From assembly GCF_003610465.1 (NCBI RefSeq), contig NZ_RAQI01000002.1, positions 434,001 to 498,000 of the forward strand: a stretch of 64,000 nucleotides of DNA, read 5' to 3'. A program made the position numbers and the translations under genes. Of this stretch, positions 1 to 9,171 are shown piece by piece; position 1 is the stretch's first letter, and each line of letters starts with the position of its first letter. This DNA comes from Xenorhabdus ehlersii. Its GTDB lineage: Bacteria; Pseudomonadota; Gammaproteobacteria; Enterobacterales; Enterobacteriaceae. The notes beneath the pieces are model-generated. The model was not told the origin of the DNA. It did no database searches and saw nothing but the letters and a program-made list of their open reading frames with translations.

Positions 1-469
1 CAAAAGCAAGCTGGACACAATTCGCTCCTGTCATTTCCCAACGTCCTTTTAAAACATAAAGTACACCACTGTGTGATGTTGGCAGTAAACGTTCATCAGA
101 AATAACTGAAATCTCAGAAGCCCAACATGAACGGCGAGTCATGATATTGAAACACTGAACAGGACCATCCAATAATTCCGCATGGGCCAAAATATCACCC
201 GAAAAGTTAAATGGCGTCATCTTTTTCACCAATTCGTGCTCCAAAAAGCCCGGACTGGTCAAGCGGACTCCCTTTCCTTTTAATAAAACGATTGAGCATT
301 CAATATCAGGGAATTGCCCTAATATTCCACTTTGATGGACAGTCGTAAAACAGGCTCGCCAGGCGAAATCATCAGACACAGGCCAGCAAACAATATCCCT
401 GGTTTCGCCCTCCCCTCCAGACCATTGTACTCTTGGCAATGTCGCATAATCGAAGCATTTCATTTTCAT
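1..469 (-). CDS. ves: Ves/HutD family cupin protein, partial at window edge
   Basis: The reading frame is open from an ATG at 469 to the window start, so the 3' end is missing. A strong GGGAG ribosome site lies just upstream. The N-terminus (WSGGEGETRDI) and the later FNIMTRR match the HutD/Ves bicupin family, represented by E. coli Ves, a cold-induced cytoplasmic protein of poorly known role linked to histidine utilisation in HutD. The usual family motif WxNGGGxT is slightly altered here. No neighbouring hut genes are visible. The family assignment is secure; the function is not. Confidence 0.8.
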   Translation of the reverse strand, partial: MKMKCFDYATLPRVQWSGGEGETRDIVCWPVSDDFAWRACFTTVHQSGILGQFPDIECSIVLLKGKGVRLTSPGFLEHELVKKMTPFNFSGDILAHAELLDGPVQCFNIMTRRSCWASEISVISDERLLPTSHSGVLYVLKGRWEMTGANCVQLAF

Positions 470-677
470 GCCACTCCCTCACCACTTTTAAATTTTGTTT
501 ACAGTGCTAAAAGATAACCAGTGTCAACTTGTTAACAGGAACATTGGCAAATAATTTCCCCTACGACAATATTGAGATAGTTGAAATGTGATTGATTACC
601 CGCATTCTCTTAAGAGCATGTTTACGCTCCCTTAATAAGTTGTACAACATTGAGGTGAGAAAAAAATATCCAAGTAA

Positions 678-941
678 TCTGAGCCGGGAATCGTTCGAGC
701 AAATAAACAAATCGCAAATAATACCCTCCCTAACGTATTCACTTATTTTAGCGCCGTCCTAAAACCCTCTCTGCGGCACGCTCTTCTGTCAATCACTGGA
801 TTGAGTGGTTTACATTCTCCGCAAGATTTTGGTTATATTGGCTCACGCCGGGAACTTGAACTTATTACTCATAAAATCAATGAATTATTAAACATATCAC
901 TCTCACAAAATTCACTCATGTCATTAAAAAATCTAGGATAA
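678..941 (+). pseudogene. Possible C-terminal remnant of an unknown gene
   Basis: An 87-codon stretch follows an upstream TAA at 675 and stops at 939-941 without a credible start codon. Its composition looks protein-like (for example HALLSITGLSGLHSPQDF, then a Leu-rich helix SRRELELITHKINELL). I do not recognise the family. It occupies the otherwise empty space between ves and the iron operon and may be the tail of a deleted gene. Confidence that it was ever coding is low. Confidence 0.25.
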
Positions 942-967
942 ATAACAATTTTTCTTGAATAGTAAAT

Positions 968-991
968 GTGATAATGATTATCATTATTATC
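968..991 (+). promoter_or_regulatory. Fur box upstream of iron uptake operon
   Basis: GATAATGATTATCATTATT at 970-988 matches the classical 19-bp Fur consensus almost perfectly. It lies 36 bp before the first gene of the iron operon, so Fe(II)-Fur repression of that operon is the expected regulation. Confidence 0.9.
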
Positions 992-1026
992 AATAACTAT
1001 TTGCACAATAACAACGAGGTATCAAA

Positions 1027-1581
1027 ATGCGTATCGGGATGAGTGTCGCGGCAACGTTACTGGGAGTGGTATCAACATCGGCTATGGCGTTGGAATATCC
1101 TCTGGGGAAACCGGTTATCAAAAATGGCATGGAGATTCAAGGGGTTTACTTGCAACCGATCACCATGTCGATGGAAGGCAAACATAAAATGCACCATCTG
1201 GCGGCTGAAAAATCCGATATTCATTTGGAAGCGGATATTCACGCAGTCGAAGAGAATCCAAATGGTTTTGCCGAAGGGGATTGGATCCCATACCTGAAAG
1301 TCGATTATAAGGTTACTAAATTAGATGAGCCGAAAAAAACACAATCCGGCACATTTATGGCAATGGTCGCTAGCGATGGTCCTCACTATGGTGAAAATTT
1401 AAAACTGAATGGTTATGGAAAATACCGGGTGGAATATCGTATTTCTCCACCAAGTATGAATGATGAGGTTACATTCGGACGTCATATCGATAAAGAAACT
1501 GGTGTAGCAGCATGGTTTGAACCCTTTGATGTTTCGTGGGACTTCGATTACGCCGGAACAGGTCGCAAAGGCAGTTATTAA
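1027..1581 (+). CDS. P19/Tp34-type periplasmic iron-transport protein
   Basis: This 184-residue protein has a signal peptide (cleavage likely after AMA near residue 21) and then a Met/His-rich segment (MSMEGKHKMHHL, DIHLEADIHA). The architecture matches the P19 family (Campylobacter P19, Bordetella FtrA-like, Tp34), periplasmic homodimers that bind copper and iron and feed ferrous-iron uptake through FTR1 permeases. It is the first gene behind a Fur box, with a good ribosome site (ACGAGG) before the ATG. The next gene encodes a cupredoxin and the one after that the permease, as in other P19-FTR1 clusters. Confidence 0.88.
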   Translation: MRIGMSVAATLLGVVSTSAMALEYPLGKPVIKNGMEIQGVYLQPITMSMEGKHKMHHLAAEKSDIHLEADIHAVEENPNGFAEGDWIPYLKVDYKVTKLDEPKKTQSGTFMAMVASDGPHYGENLKLNGYGKYRVEYRISPPSMNDEVTFGRHIDKETGVAAWFEPFDVSWDFDYAGTGRKGSY

Positions 1582-1659
1582 GTTATTGAAAACAGCGAGC
1601 AAGAATAAAGCGCTCGCTGTTATTAGACATTGGACGTCACGCTCTCGTCGAGGTTTATC

Positions 1660-1998
1660 TTGAAATCGTTCATTTTCACTCTGTGCATCTCGGTCGTGTC
1701 GTTGATTTATGCGCCCATGACGATTGCGGCTGAAAAATTTACTCTTGAACTTGAAATGAATAACGGTGAGTTAACTCCACCGATATTAAGTGTGCCTGCG
1801 AAAACGCCCGTTCGGATCAAAATTCGCAATACCGGTACGGAGCCTGTTGAATTTGAAAGCACGCAATTGCGTAAAGAAAAAGTCTTGGCGCCCGGAGCAA
1901 ACTCAGTGGTGGTCATTGCACCGCTTAAACCGGGAAAATATACATTTTTTGATGATTTTCATCTCGCGCACCCCGCCGGTGAGATAATAGCTGAGTAA
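1660..1998 (+). CDS. Periplasmic cupredoxin-domain protein of the iron operon
   Basis: I place the start at TTG 1660, which has GAGG 6 bases upstream and gives a clean signal peptide ending TIAA. An earlier in-frame TTG at 1630 has no ribosome site. The mature part of about 90 residues has the beta-rich pattern of the EfeO-type cupredoxin domain (PVRIKIRNTG near its N-terminal third, VVIAPLKPGKYTFFDDF near its end). In E. coli EfeO this domain is fused to the M75 domain; here it is separate, resembling Bordetella FtrB. Its likely role is ferrous iron oxidation or delivery to the FTR1 permease. Confidence 0.8.
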   Translation: MKSFIFTLCISVVSLIYAPMTIAAEKFTLELEMNNGELTPPILSVPAKTPVRIKIRNTGTEPVEFESTQLRKEKVLAPGANSVVVIAPLKPGKYTFFDDFHLAHPAGEIIAE

Positions 1999-2020
1999 TC
2001 ATTTGGTTGCAGGATATGGT

Positions 2021-2860
2021 ATGGGACAAGTTCTTTTTGTGGTATGGCGCGAAAGCTTTGAGGCGCTACTCGTGGTCAGCATTATTTATGCGTGGATCAA
2101 ACAACACCCTGATGCTGAGACAGGACGCCGTTATTTATGGGGCGGTGTCGCGCTTGGGGGAGCATTATCCCTCTTTTTAGCCCTGTTAATTTACGGCGTA
2201 TTTAACGTGCTCGATGACAGCGGACAAACCTATTTTATGATTGGGATGGCGCTCTTTGCCTGTGTCCTTATCGTACAAATGGTGTATTGGATGAGCCAGC
2301 ACAGCGCCTCACTCAAATCGGGTATTGAACACGAAATGGTTCGTAGCGCAAAACACCACTCTTGGTGGGGCGCATTGGTTATCGTCGCAATCGCGATTGC
2401 CCGTGAAGGTAGTGAAATCGTTGTTTTTCTCTCCAGTGTCGTGATGGGGCTAACGCGAGATTCCATGTGGTCGTTTACGGGGGAAGTGGTATTAGGCATC
2501 GTGATAGCCGCACTGACATTGTATCTGTTCTCACTTAGCTATCAGAAAATTGCGTGGAAATGGTTTTTCCGTATCACTAGTATCATACTGCTTTTCTTAG
2601 CCTGTTCATTGCTTCTCAAAGGCGTGGAAGAGATTTCCAATGTGCTGTTAGAACACGATATTGAGCAGAATGATTTTCTTATCTATCCATTATGGGATAC
2701 CTGCAATTGGTTAGATGACTCAGGGTTGATAGGGAATTTTATGGCTACCCTGTTTGGGTATCGGGCGCAACCTATTGGGATAAGTGTGCTGACGTTTGCC
2801 GTTTATTGGATCGTTGTAATTGTGTTATTCCGTCGTCAGGGGCGTCGTCATGCTGCGTAA
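2021..2860 (+). CDS. efeU: FTR1-family iron permease (EfeU-like)
   Basis: This 279-residue inner-membrane protein has about seven hydrophobic segments. It carries both hallmark iron motifs of FTR1 permeases: RESFEA near residue 10 and REGSE near the middle. The start is ATG 2021, preceded by AGGA with 6-base spacing; an upstream TTG at 2003 is unlikely. The 3' end overlaps the next gene by 11 bases, implying translational coupling. It is the membrane channel of the operon, taking iron from the periplasmic P19, cupredoxin and EfeO-like partners. Confidence 0.92.
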   Translation: MGQVLFVVWRESFEALLVVSIIYAWIKQHPDAETGRRYLWGGVALGGALSLFLALLIYGVFNVLDDSGQTYFMIGMALFACVLIVQMVYWMSQHSASLKSGIEHEMVRSAKHHSWWGALVIVAIAIAREGSEIVVFLSSVVMGLTRDSMWSFTGEVVLGIVIAALTLYLFSLSYQKIAWKWFFRITSIILLFLACSLLLKGVEEISNVLLEHDIEQNDFLIYPLWDTCNWLDDSGLIGNFMATLFGYRAQPIGISVLTFAVYWIVVIVLFRRQGRRHAA

Positions 2861-3749
2861 TATGTTGAGAATGACTGTTTCGCTATTACTGTTATTGAGT
2901 TTAGGCGCGGAAGCGGAAAAGTATCGCGCGGGGCTTCCAAACACAGGTAATGAAATCGTTATTGCCAAAGGGGATATTCCTACGCCGACGCAATATCAAC
3001 CGATGATTGCGGTCTATATGAAAATGATGGGCGTACAAGTGGCGGCCATCGAAGCGCAGTTGATAACATTACAACGTGCATTAAACGCAGGAAATTGGCA
3101 AGCGGCACAGCAAGCGTATATTCAGGCTCATTATGATTATGAGACGATCCGCGCGGTGGTTGTCGTTTTTGGTCATGCAGATCGTGTGATTAACCCCCAT
3201 GCCAGTTATTTTCTTAAACAGGAGCGCGATCCAAAATTTATTGGTTTTCATCGTGTTGAATACGCACTGTTTTCAACCAACGATAAATCGGATGCTTTGG
3301 CAGCAACGCAAGCGCTACTGCATAATGTACAAGATTTAAAACAACGTGTAGCGGTGGAAACGCTTCCGATAGCAAAGTTAGTGCAATCCGCAGATGACAG
3401 CATCGAGCTTATTTTAGAGACAAAACTCGGTGGTGATGAAAACCGTTACAGCCGCAGCGACTTAGCGGATATTGCAGCAAATTTGCAAGGTGCTCGCTGG
3501 ATAGTTAACGGGTTGGTGCCATTTTTATCCCCTGAAATAGTAACATCGCTCAATACGCAATTTGATGCGCTTGATTCCGTGATGGCAAATTATCGCTCTG
3601 CACAAAAGCAATATTTTCGTTATGAGCAACTCTCTCCTCAGGATAAACATACGCTTTACGCCCAACTGACACAGTTAGCGGAAACGTTGTCTGGACTGCG
3701 GGCAGCATTGAAGATAGATGTGTATTATAAATACCGGAACGAACCATGA
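2850..3749 (+). CDS. efeO: EfeO-type M75 (imelysin-like) periplasmic lipobinding iron protein
   Basis: A 299-residue protein whose start overlaps the permease stop, with AGGGG upstream. Residues 1 to about 22 are a signal peptide. The mature part is the helical M75/imelysin domain, with the conserved HxxE metal motif at H134/E137 (GFHRVEYALF). Unlike E. coli EfeO it has no N-terminal cupredoxin domain, which is supplied by the separate gene two positions upstream. The M75 domain is thought to bind periplasmic iron and pass it to the FTR1 permease. The stop overlaps the next start (ATGA). Confidence 0.88.
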   Translation: MLRNMLRMTVSLLLLLSLGAEAEKYRAGLPNTGNEIVIAKGDIPTPTQYQPMIAVYMKMMGVQVAAIEAQLITLQRALNAGNWQAAQQAYIQAHYDYETIRAVVVVFGHADRVINPHASYFLKQERDPKFIGFHRVEYALFSTNDKSDALAATQALLHNVQDLKQRVAVETLPIAKLVQSADDSIELILETKLGGDENRYSRSDLADIAANLQGARWIVNGLVPFLSPEIVTSLNTQFDALDSVMANYRSAQKQYFRYEQLSPQDKHTLYAQLTQLAETLSGLRAALKIDVYYKYRNEP

Positions 3750-5038
3750 AACACAAAAAAAACACGCTCCCCAGTGAGAATGAATCGATTTCGCTGAGTA
3801 AACGTATGACATTGAAATGGCTGGGAGCAGGCAGTGTTCTGTTATCCAGTGGGGCACTGAGTTTACCGACAATGGCGACACCGGAAACAAAAACATGTGA
3901 CAACCTCAGCCGCACACACGCCATTCCTTATTTAGGAAAACATCAGGCAGGCGTGATTACACCAGAACAAAAAGAAGCGATTTTTTTGTCGCTGAATTTA
4001 ACAGTTTCCACCCTTGATGAGGTTGAAGACATTTTTAAGCGCTTAACGCAATGCATTGCTCGATTAACGCAAAACCGTCAGGCGGAAAAAACCACGAATG
4101 ACCGTATGCCGCCAGCAGAATCTGGGATCCTTGGTCGTTATTTAACGGCGGATGATTTAACCATAACGGTTTCACTCGGTCATTCGCTCTTTGATAACCG
4201 CTTTGGATTAACCTCGCTAAAGCCGAAAAAATTTGTTGCGATGACCGAGTTCCCAAATGACCACTTAGAAGCGTCATGGTGTGGCGGTGATCTCTTACTG
4301 CAATTGTGCGCCAATAGCCGAGAAACTGTGATTTATGCATTACGTGACGTTTTGCGTCAGTTATCGGGAAAGGTTGCACCGCTTTGGAAGATAGATGGTT
4401 TTTTACCTGCTCGTGATATTGAATGCAAAACAACGCCCATTAATTTGTTTGGATTTAAAGATGGCACCGGCAATGCCGATGCGAAAGACGATGACTTAAT
4501 GGACTCCCTCGTCTGGATTACGCAAAAAGAACCCGCTTGGATAGAAAATGGCAGTTATCAAGCCGTTCGTCTTATCCGATTTGCATTGGAGTTTTGGGAT
4601 AGAACACCGCTTGAAGATCAAGAAAATGATTTTGGACGACATAAAGCTAGCGGTGCGCCGATGGGAAAACAGCATGAGCACGACGACCCCGAGTTTAATC
4701 GTGATCCACATGGTGATCGGGTATTATTTGACTCCCATATGCGTCGAGCGGAACCTCGAACAACCGAACGACATGTTTCCAAATTACGTCGGCGCAGTTA
4801 CAGTTACTCTCTTGGGTTAACATCAACAGGGCAACTCGATATGGGGCTGATTTTTGTTTCATTCCAAAATGACCTGAAGAAAGGCTTTATTGATACCCAA
4901 AAACGGTTAAATGGTGAACCCTTAGAGCGTTACATTAAACCTTTCGGCGGTGGTTACTATCTGGTTTTACCGGGTATATCATCCACATATGACTATCTTG
5001 GCGAGAGTTTGATCCGAGCCGCTCGCGCCCTCACTTAA
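3746..5038 (+). CDS. efeB: EfeB-type DyP haem peroxidase, Tat-exported
   Basis: The 430-residue product belongs to the dye-decolorising peroxidase family: GFKDGTGN (the GxxDG haem motif) at residues 236-243, a probable proximal His at 331 (DSHMRRAEPR), and a C-terminal GGGYYLVLPG as in EfeB. The N-terminus carries a Tat-like signal with KR in place of the twin arginine (SKRMTLKWLGAG) ahead of a hydrophobic stretch. EfeB acts in the periplasm and is proposed to oxidise ferrous iron or release iron from haem for the permease. It is the last gene of the Fur-controlled operon, coupled to efeO by a 4-base overlap. Confidence 0.92.
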   Translation: MKHKKNTLPSENESISLSKRMTLKWLGAGSVLLSSGALSLPTMATPETKTCDNLSRTHAIPYLGKHQAGVITPEQKEAIFLSLNLTVSTLDEVEDIFKRLTQCIARLTQNRQAEKTTNDRMPPAESGILGRYLTADDLTITVSLGHSLFDNRFGLTSLKPKKFVAMTEFPNDHLEASWCGGDLLLQLCANSRETVIYALRDVLRQLSGKVAPLWKIDGFLPARDIECKTTPINLFGFKDGTGNADAKDDDLMDSLVWITQKEPAWIENGSYQAVRLIRFALEFWDRTPLEDQENDFGRHKASGAPMGKQHEHDDPEFNRDPHGDRVLFDSHMRRAEPRTTERHVSKLRRRSYSYSLGLTSTGQLDMGLIFVSFQNDLKKGFIDTQKRLNGEPLERYIKPFGGGYYLVLPGISSTYDYLGESLIRAARALT

Positions 5039-5093
5039 TTTATGACAGGTAGGCATGGGCATCTTTCCACTCCCCAGCGTTGTGGTACGGCCG

Positions 5094-6503
5094 CTACAAG
5101 AGCATATGGCACATATTCCCCAACTCTTTCATTGCCAAAGCCTGAGTTTCATTCCAGGCAAATGACGTATTCAAGCGAAAGGCATGATCAAACTGGGCGC
5201 TCGTGGAAAACATGCTACCTGGTGCGATACTGATATTCTTTGCCAATGCCTGTTGATAGAGTCGGTTGGCATTAAAAGGGGGTTCAAACTCCAGCCAGAG
5301 AAAATAACCACCACGTGCACTGTTTACTTTCACAGATTGGGGAAAGTATTCACTGATTGCCCATAACATCCGATTTTGCCGTTGTTCCAACTGCCGCCTC
5401 AATCGACGCAGATGATTGTCATACCCTCCCTGCGCCAAATAGTCCGCAATCGCCAACTGGGTTGGCGTGCTGGCGGATACCGTGCTCATCATCTGTAATT
5501 GCTGAATTTTCTTCGCATGTTTACCTGCGGCAACCCAACCTACCCGATAACCAGGAGCAAGACATTTTGAAAATGATGAACAGTGCATGAAATTATTTTC
5601 GGTATCCCATGCTTTTATCGGTGCCGGAGGCTCCTGCTCGAAATACAATTCACCATATACATCATCTTCAATCAGGGCGATTTGGTTTTGGTTCAAAATC
5701 TCTACCAATCGCTGTTTATTTTCAGGGGGCATTGTGCTGCACAGTGGGTTTTGAAAACGCGACATCAGCCAGCAAGCTTTTATTGGATATTTCTTCACAA
5801 CTTCTTCTAAAGTTTCCAAAACAATACCCGTATGAGGATCTGTCTTAATGGCTATGGCTTTCAAACGTAACCGCTCTATCGCTTGCAGCGCCCCATAAAA
5901 AGCGGGCGATTCAATCACCACCCAATCCCCCGGTGAAGTAACGGATTGCAAACTGAAACTTAACGATTCCATTGCCCCGGCAGTAATAACAATTTCCTCA
6001 GGAGAAACATGGATACCGTGGGAAGCATAGCGGCGGGATAGATTACGTCGTAACTTTTCATTACCTGGAGGCAAATTTGCCAGCGAACTGTGTGGCACGA
6101 AACGGCGGGCGACTGAAGCCAGTATTTTTGACAATTTGGGTTCGACTAATAAAGAAGGATCGGGAAATGCCGAACCGAAAGGAATAATTTGCGGATCTTT
6201 GCATGCCTGCAAGACATCAAATATGGAGGCACTGATCTCCACATTTTCACTTAAGTTGAGTCCCTTCCCTCCTTTTGCCGCCGCAAAGGGTTTCAGCCGA
6301 GTGGCAACATAATACCCTGATTGTGGACGCGCCACGATCCAACCCTGACTTTCCAGCAACTGGTAGGCTTGTAGCACCGTCATCAAGCTCAAACCCGACG
6401 ATTTCACCGATTCCCGCAATGAGGGTAACCTATCACCCACTTGCCAAATATCGTCTTCTATTTGTTGGCGGATCATGCCCGCCAATTGTTCGTAACGCGT
6501 CAT
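5094..6503 (-). CDS. ydcR: MocR/GntR-family regulator with aminotransferase domain (YdcR)
   Basis: 469 residues: a GntR winged helix-turn-helix at about 1-70 (GDRLPSLRESV, LESQGWIVARPQSGYY) and a fold-type I aminotransferase domain with the PLP lysine K313 in SFSKCLAPGYRVGW. It aligns along its whole length with E. coli YdcR, so the orthology is secure, but the effector and targets are unknown. It runs towards the iron operon and is not part of it. MocR proteins usually regulate adjacent genes, yet nothing divergent and close is visible here, as yegD starts more than 350 bases away. Confidence 0.9.
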   Translation of the reverse strand: MTRYEQLAGMIRQQIEDDIWQVGDRLPSLRESVKSSGLSLMTVLQAYQLLESQGWIVARPQSGYYVATRLKPFAAAKGGKGLNLSENVEISASIFDVLQACKDPQIIPFGSAFPDPSLLVEPKLSKILASVARRFVPHSSLANLPPGNEKLRRNLSRRYASHGIHVSPEEIVITAGAMESLSFSLQSVTSPGDWVVIESPAFYGALQAIERLRLKAIAIKTDPHTGIVLETLEEVVKKYPIKACWLMSRFQNPLCSTMPPENKQRLVEILNQNQIALIEDDVYGELYFEQEPPAPIKAWDTENNFMHCSSFSKCLAPGYRVGWVAAGKHAKKIQQLQMMSTVSASTPTQLAIADYLAQGGYDNHLRRLRRQLEQRQNRMLWAISEYFPQSVKVNSARGGYFLWLEFEPPFNANRLYQQALAKNISIAPGSMFSTSAQFDHAFRLNTSFAWNETQALAMKELGNMCHMLL

Positions 6504-6875
6504 ATGCTTGGCCTTTGTCTAAACTGTTATAGGTATAAAATGAAAAATTTTCAATATTATACTTGGTATTTTCAGAAACAAAAATCACTCTATGATTAGA
6601 GTCAATAAATCCGCCTGAAAAAGATAATTTCCATATACCTACGATCAGAAATTGCATAATAAACAATGCATTTTAATTAATGATCTTTTCAATACTGTTA
6701 AGAATAAATTTATTATTAATACAATACTTCTCTCTAGTTTTGGCATAATACATTCTAAGAGAAAAATAATGGATTATTTCAATCTTTATGATTGCCCTAT
6801 CTATTATTCAGAACTAATTTAGGATAGCATCTGCGCCCTTTTTAAAATTTTCTACGATTAAATATGAGGAAACCT
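6504..6875. other. AT-rich intergenic region between ydcR and yegD
   Basis: This divergent promoter region of about 370 bases is very AT-rich. I see several TATAAT-like boxes but no gene, repeat or clear operator. It should hold the promoters for ydcR (left) and yegD (right). Confidence 0.5.
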
Positions 6876-8228
6876 ATGTTCATCGGTTTTGATTATGGCA
6901 CATCAAATTGCGCAGTAGCAGAGATGATCGGAGATACGCCACAGCTAATTGCTATTGAGAATGATAACTTCTACATGCCTTCAGCTCTGGCGGCACCGAC
7001 CAGAGAGTCAGTTTCTGAGCACTTATTTCGCCACTGGAATATCAAACCAAGTAATCAAACAGGTGAGCAATTACTTCGTAGCGCGATCACGGCAAACCGA
7101 GAAGAAGGTATTGAACTTTTGCCAGGTGATCTCATATTTGGACAAAAAGCATTAGCTCGATATTTGGAAGATCCTCAAGATATTTATTACGTTAAATCAC
7201 CCAAGTCTTTTCTGGGTGCAATGGGATTAAGAGATACTCAAATCAGTTTTTTTGAGGATCTGGTTTGTGCCATGATGGCAAATATCAAACAACAAATAGA
7301 AACCAATAAACAGCAAACTGTCGAAGACGTCGTCATTGGCCGCCCAATCAATTTTCATGGACGTGGCGGCGATAAATCGAATCAACAAGCTGAGAAAATC
7401 TTACTTAATGCAGCAAAACGGGCAGGTTTTCGCAACATTGAATTCCAATTTGAACCAGTGGCAGCAGGCTTGGAATATGAGGCCACATTAACAGAAGATA
7501 AAACTGTATTGGTCGTCGATATTGGCGGCGGAACAACAGATTGCTCGGTTATTCAAATGGGGCCAAGCTGGCGAGACCTATCTGAGCGTAATGACAGCTT
7601 ACTGGCACACACTGGTCAACGTATCGGGGGAAATGATTTAGATATTAATCTCACTTTTAAACAACTCATGCATCCTTTTGGATTAGGCAGCAAAGTTACC
7701 TCAGGTATTGACATGCCACTGACGCAGTTTTGGAACCCGATTGCCATCAATGACATACAGGCCCAAAAAGAGTTCTACTCTCGCCAGAATTTAACGGCAT
7801 TAAAATCCTTGCACAGAGATGCTCAAGAACCTGAAAAACTCGCCCGCTTATTGAAAGTGCACCAAGAGACATTAGGATACAGCCTCGTTCGCAGTGCAGA
7901 GGAAGCCAAAATTACTCTTTCAGAGCAAGCTGAGTGCCGCGTTAAACTCAATCTATTATCAGAGATAATTGAAGTTGATATTCAACGTGATCAGATGATT
8001 GCGGCAATCGATGCCACTAAAGAGAAAATAGCAAAATTGGTTAGTGAAGCTGTGGCACAAAGTGGAACCCAACCTGATGTGATCTTTATGACAGGTGGCT
8101 CAGCCAGTTCCCCCATTCTGCGCCAGGCAGTTGAACAAAAATTACCGGGGATCCCGCTGGTTGGAGGTAATTATTTCGGTTCAGTAACAACGGGTCTGGC
8201 ACGTTGGGCAAAAATTTGTTTTGCTTAA
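6876..8228 (+). CDS. yegD: Hsp70-family chaperone-like protein YegD
   Basis: I choose the ATG at 6876 (MFIGFDYGTSN), which has GAGGAAA just upstream and gives 450 residues, the length of E. coli YegD. An ATG 12 bases earlier overlaps the ribosome site. The Hsp70/actin-type ATPase motifs are present: phosphate 1 FDYGTSN, phosphate 2 VVDIGGGTTDCSV, and adenosine motif MTGGSASSP. YegD lacks the Hsp70 substrate-binding domain and has no clear client. It matches E. coli YegD from end to end. A strong hairpin follows the stop codon. Confidence 0.93.
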   Translation: MFIGFDYGTSNCAVAEMIGDTPQLIAIENDNFYMPSALAAPTRESVSEHLFRHWNIKPSNQTGEQLLRSAITANREEGIELLPGDLIFGQKALARYLEDPQDIYYVKSPKSFLGAMGLRDTQISFFEDLVCAMMANIKQQIETNKQQTVEDVVIGRPINFHGRGGDKSNQQAEKILLNAAKRAGFRNIEFQFEPVAAGLEYEATLTEDKTVLVVDIGGGTTDCSVIQMGPSWRDLSERNDSLLAHTGQRIGGNDLDINLTFKQLMHPFGLGSKVTSGIDMPLTQFWNPIAINDIQAQKEFYSRQNLTALKSLHRDAQEPEKLARLLKVHQETLGYSLVRSAEEAKITLSEQAECRVKLNLLSEIIEVDIQRDQMIAAIDATKEKIAKLVSEAVAQSGTQPDVIFMTGGSASSPILRQAVEQKLPGIPLVGGNYFGSVTTGLARWAKICFA

Positions 8229-8234
8229 TAAGCT

Positions 8235-8263
8235 AGGCAGGCTCAATATTATTGAGCCTGCCT
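8235..8263 (+). terminator. Hairpin terminator after yegD
   Basis: GGCAGGCTCAAT, then a 3-base loop, then its exact complement ATTGAGCCTGCC, followed by TTAATATT. The long perfect stem directly downstream of yegD fits an intrinsic terminator, although the U-tract is poor. Confidence 0.75.
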
Positions 8264-8416
8264 TAATATTATCGACAATTTTTTCTCAGTCATATTCATC
8301 CAATTTAAATAATATTAATAAACTATTTATCTTCTCCTGTACTTTCCAGCCTTGTATTTGACAATCTGTTAGTATGAAAGAAAATCAAACGAGGAACATG
8401 AAAGCATTCTACATAA

Positions 8417-8560
8417 TACAGATATTTCAATAAATGCACTCTCTTCTTTATAGCTATATTTTCTGGTTTTGTTGATGCTATTGCTGGAGGAGGATTAATA
8501 CTAACCCTCGCTATGTTAATAGCAGGAGTCCCACCGATTGTAGCTGGCACTATGCATTAA
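8417..8560 (+). pseudogene. Remnant of a TauE/SafE (TSUP) family transporter
   Basis: Between 8444 and the TAA at 8558-8560 one frame reads FSGFVDAIAGGGLILTL, then AGVPPIVAGT. This is the signature N-terminal segment of TSUP permeases such as YfcA (GxVDxIAGGGG near the first helix). There is no start codon, and the frame stops after about 40 residues. The rest of the gene is missing, so it is a dead fragment. Confidence 0.7.
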
Positions 8561-9171
8561 TTGACTCTATAGAATAGAGGGAGTATCGTGGCTCTTAGAT
8601 AGCCGTAATCGCTAAAAGTGAGCTTCGATGTCCATCATCTTAATGTATTGATATTAAATCGAAAAGGTTTTACAGGCCCAACAATTGCAATATTTTGCCG
8701 ACAGAAAATTAAAGCGGCTTTTTGGCAGTCAGGATTTTAAGAGGAAAATTATGAAAGCGATATTAAGCTTACCAATTTATCGGCAATACGAGCGATATTA
8801 AGACAGAAAAAAATAAAAATTTTTCATGTAATTATTCAACTTTACATTATAAATAACAATTTTATTGTGATTTCTTTTTCTTCACCTTGTGTTTTGTTTC
8901 AGATAAGCTTTTGACAAGTCTTGCCCGCAATTCAAAATTTTCAAATTGGCATCATAATTTTTAGAGATGTACAAATATAAAATATAATTTATTAAATTTT
9001 ATATCATAAATCAATCTTATTTTTCCTCAGATTACAAAAGAGGATTTTATATACATATCATTTATATCATTCTTAGCCCCATAAATTCAGTCTGATCTGA
9101 AATGATGGGTGCATTAAGCATCCTACTTTAGAATGTATCTTTAATTACATATAAAATAAAAGGGAAACCAT
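8561..9171. other. AT-rich non-coding stretch
   Basis: About 600 bases with no convincing gene. Short open frames occur (for example near 8754) but none has a recognisable product. The stretch lies between two decayed or horizontally acquired segments and probably contains the promoter of the metalloprotease near its right end. A ribosome site AAAGGGAAACC precedes 9172. Confidence 0.4.
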
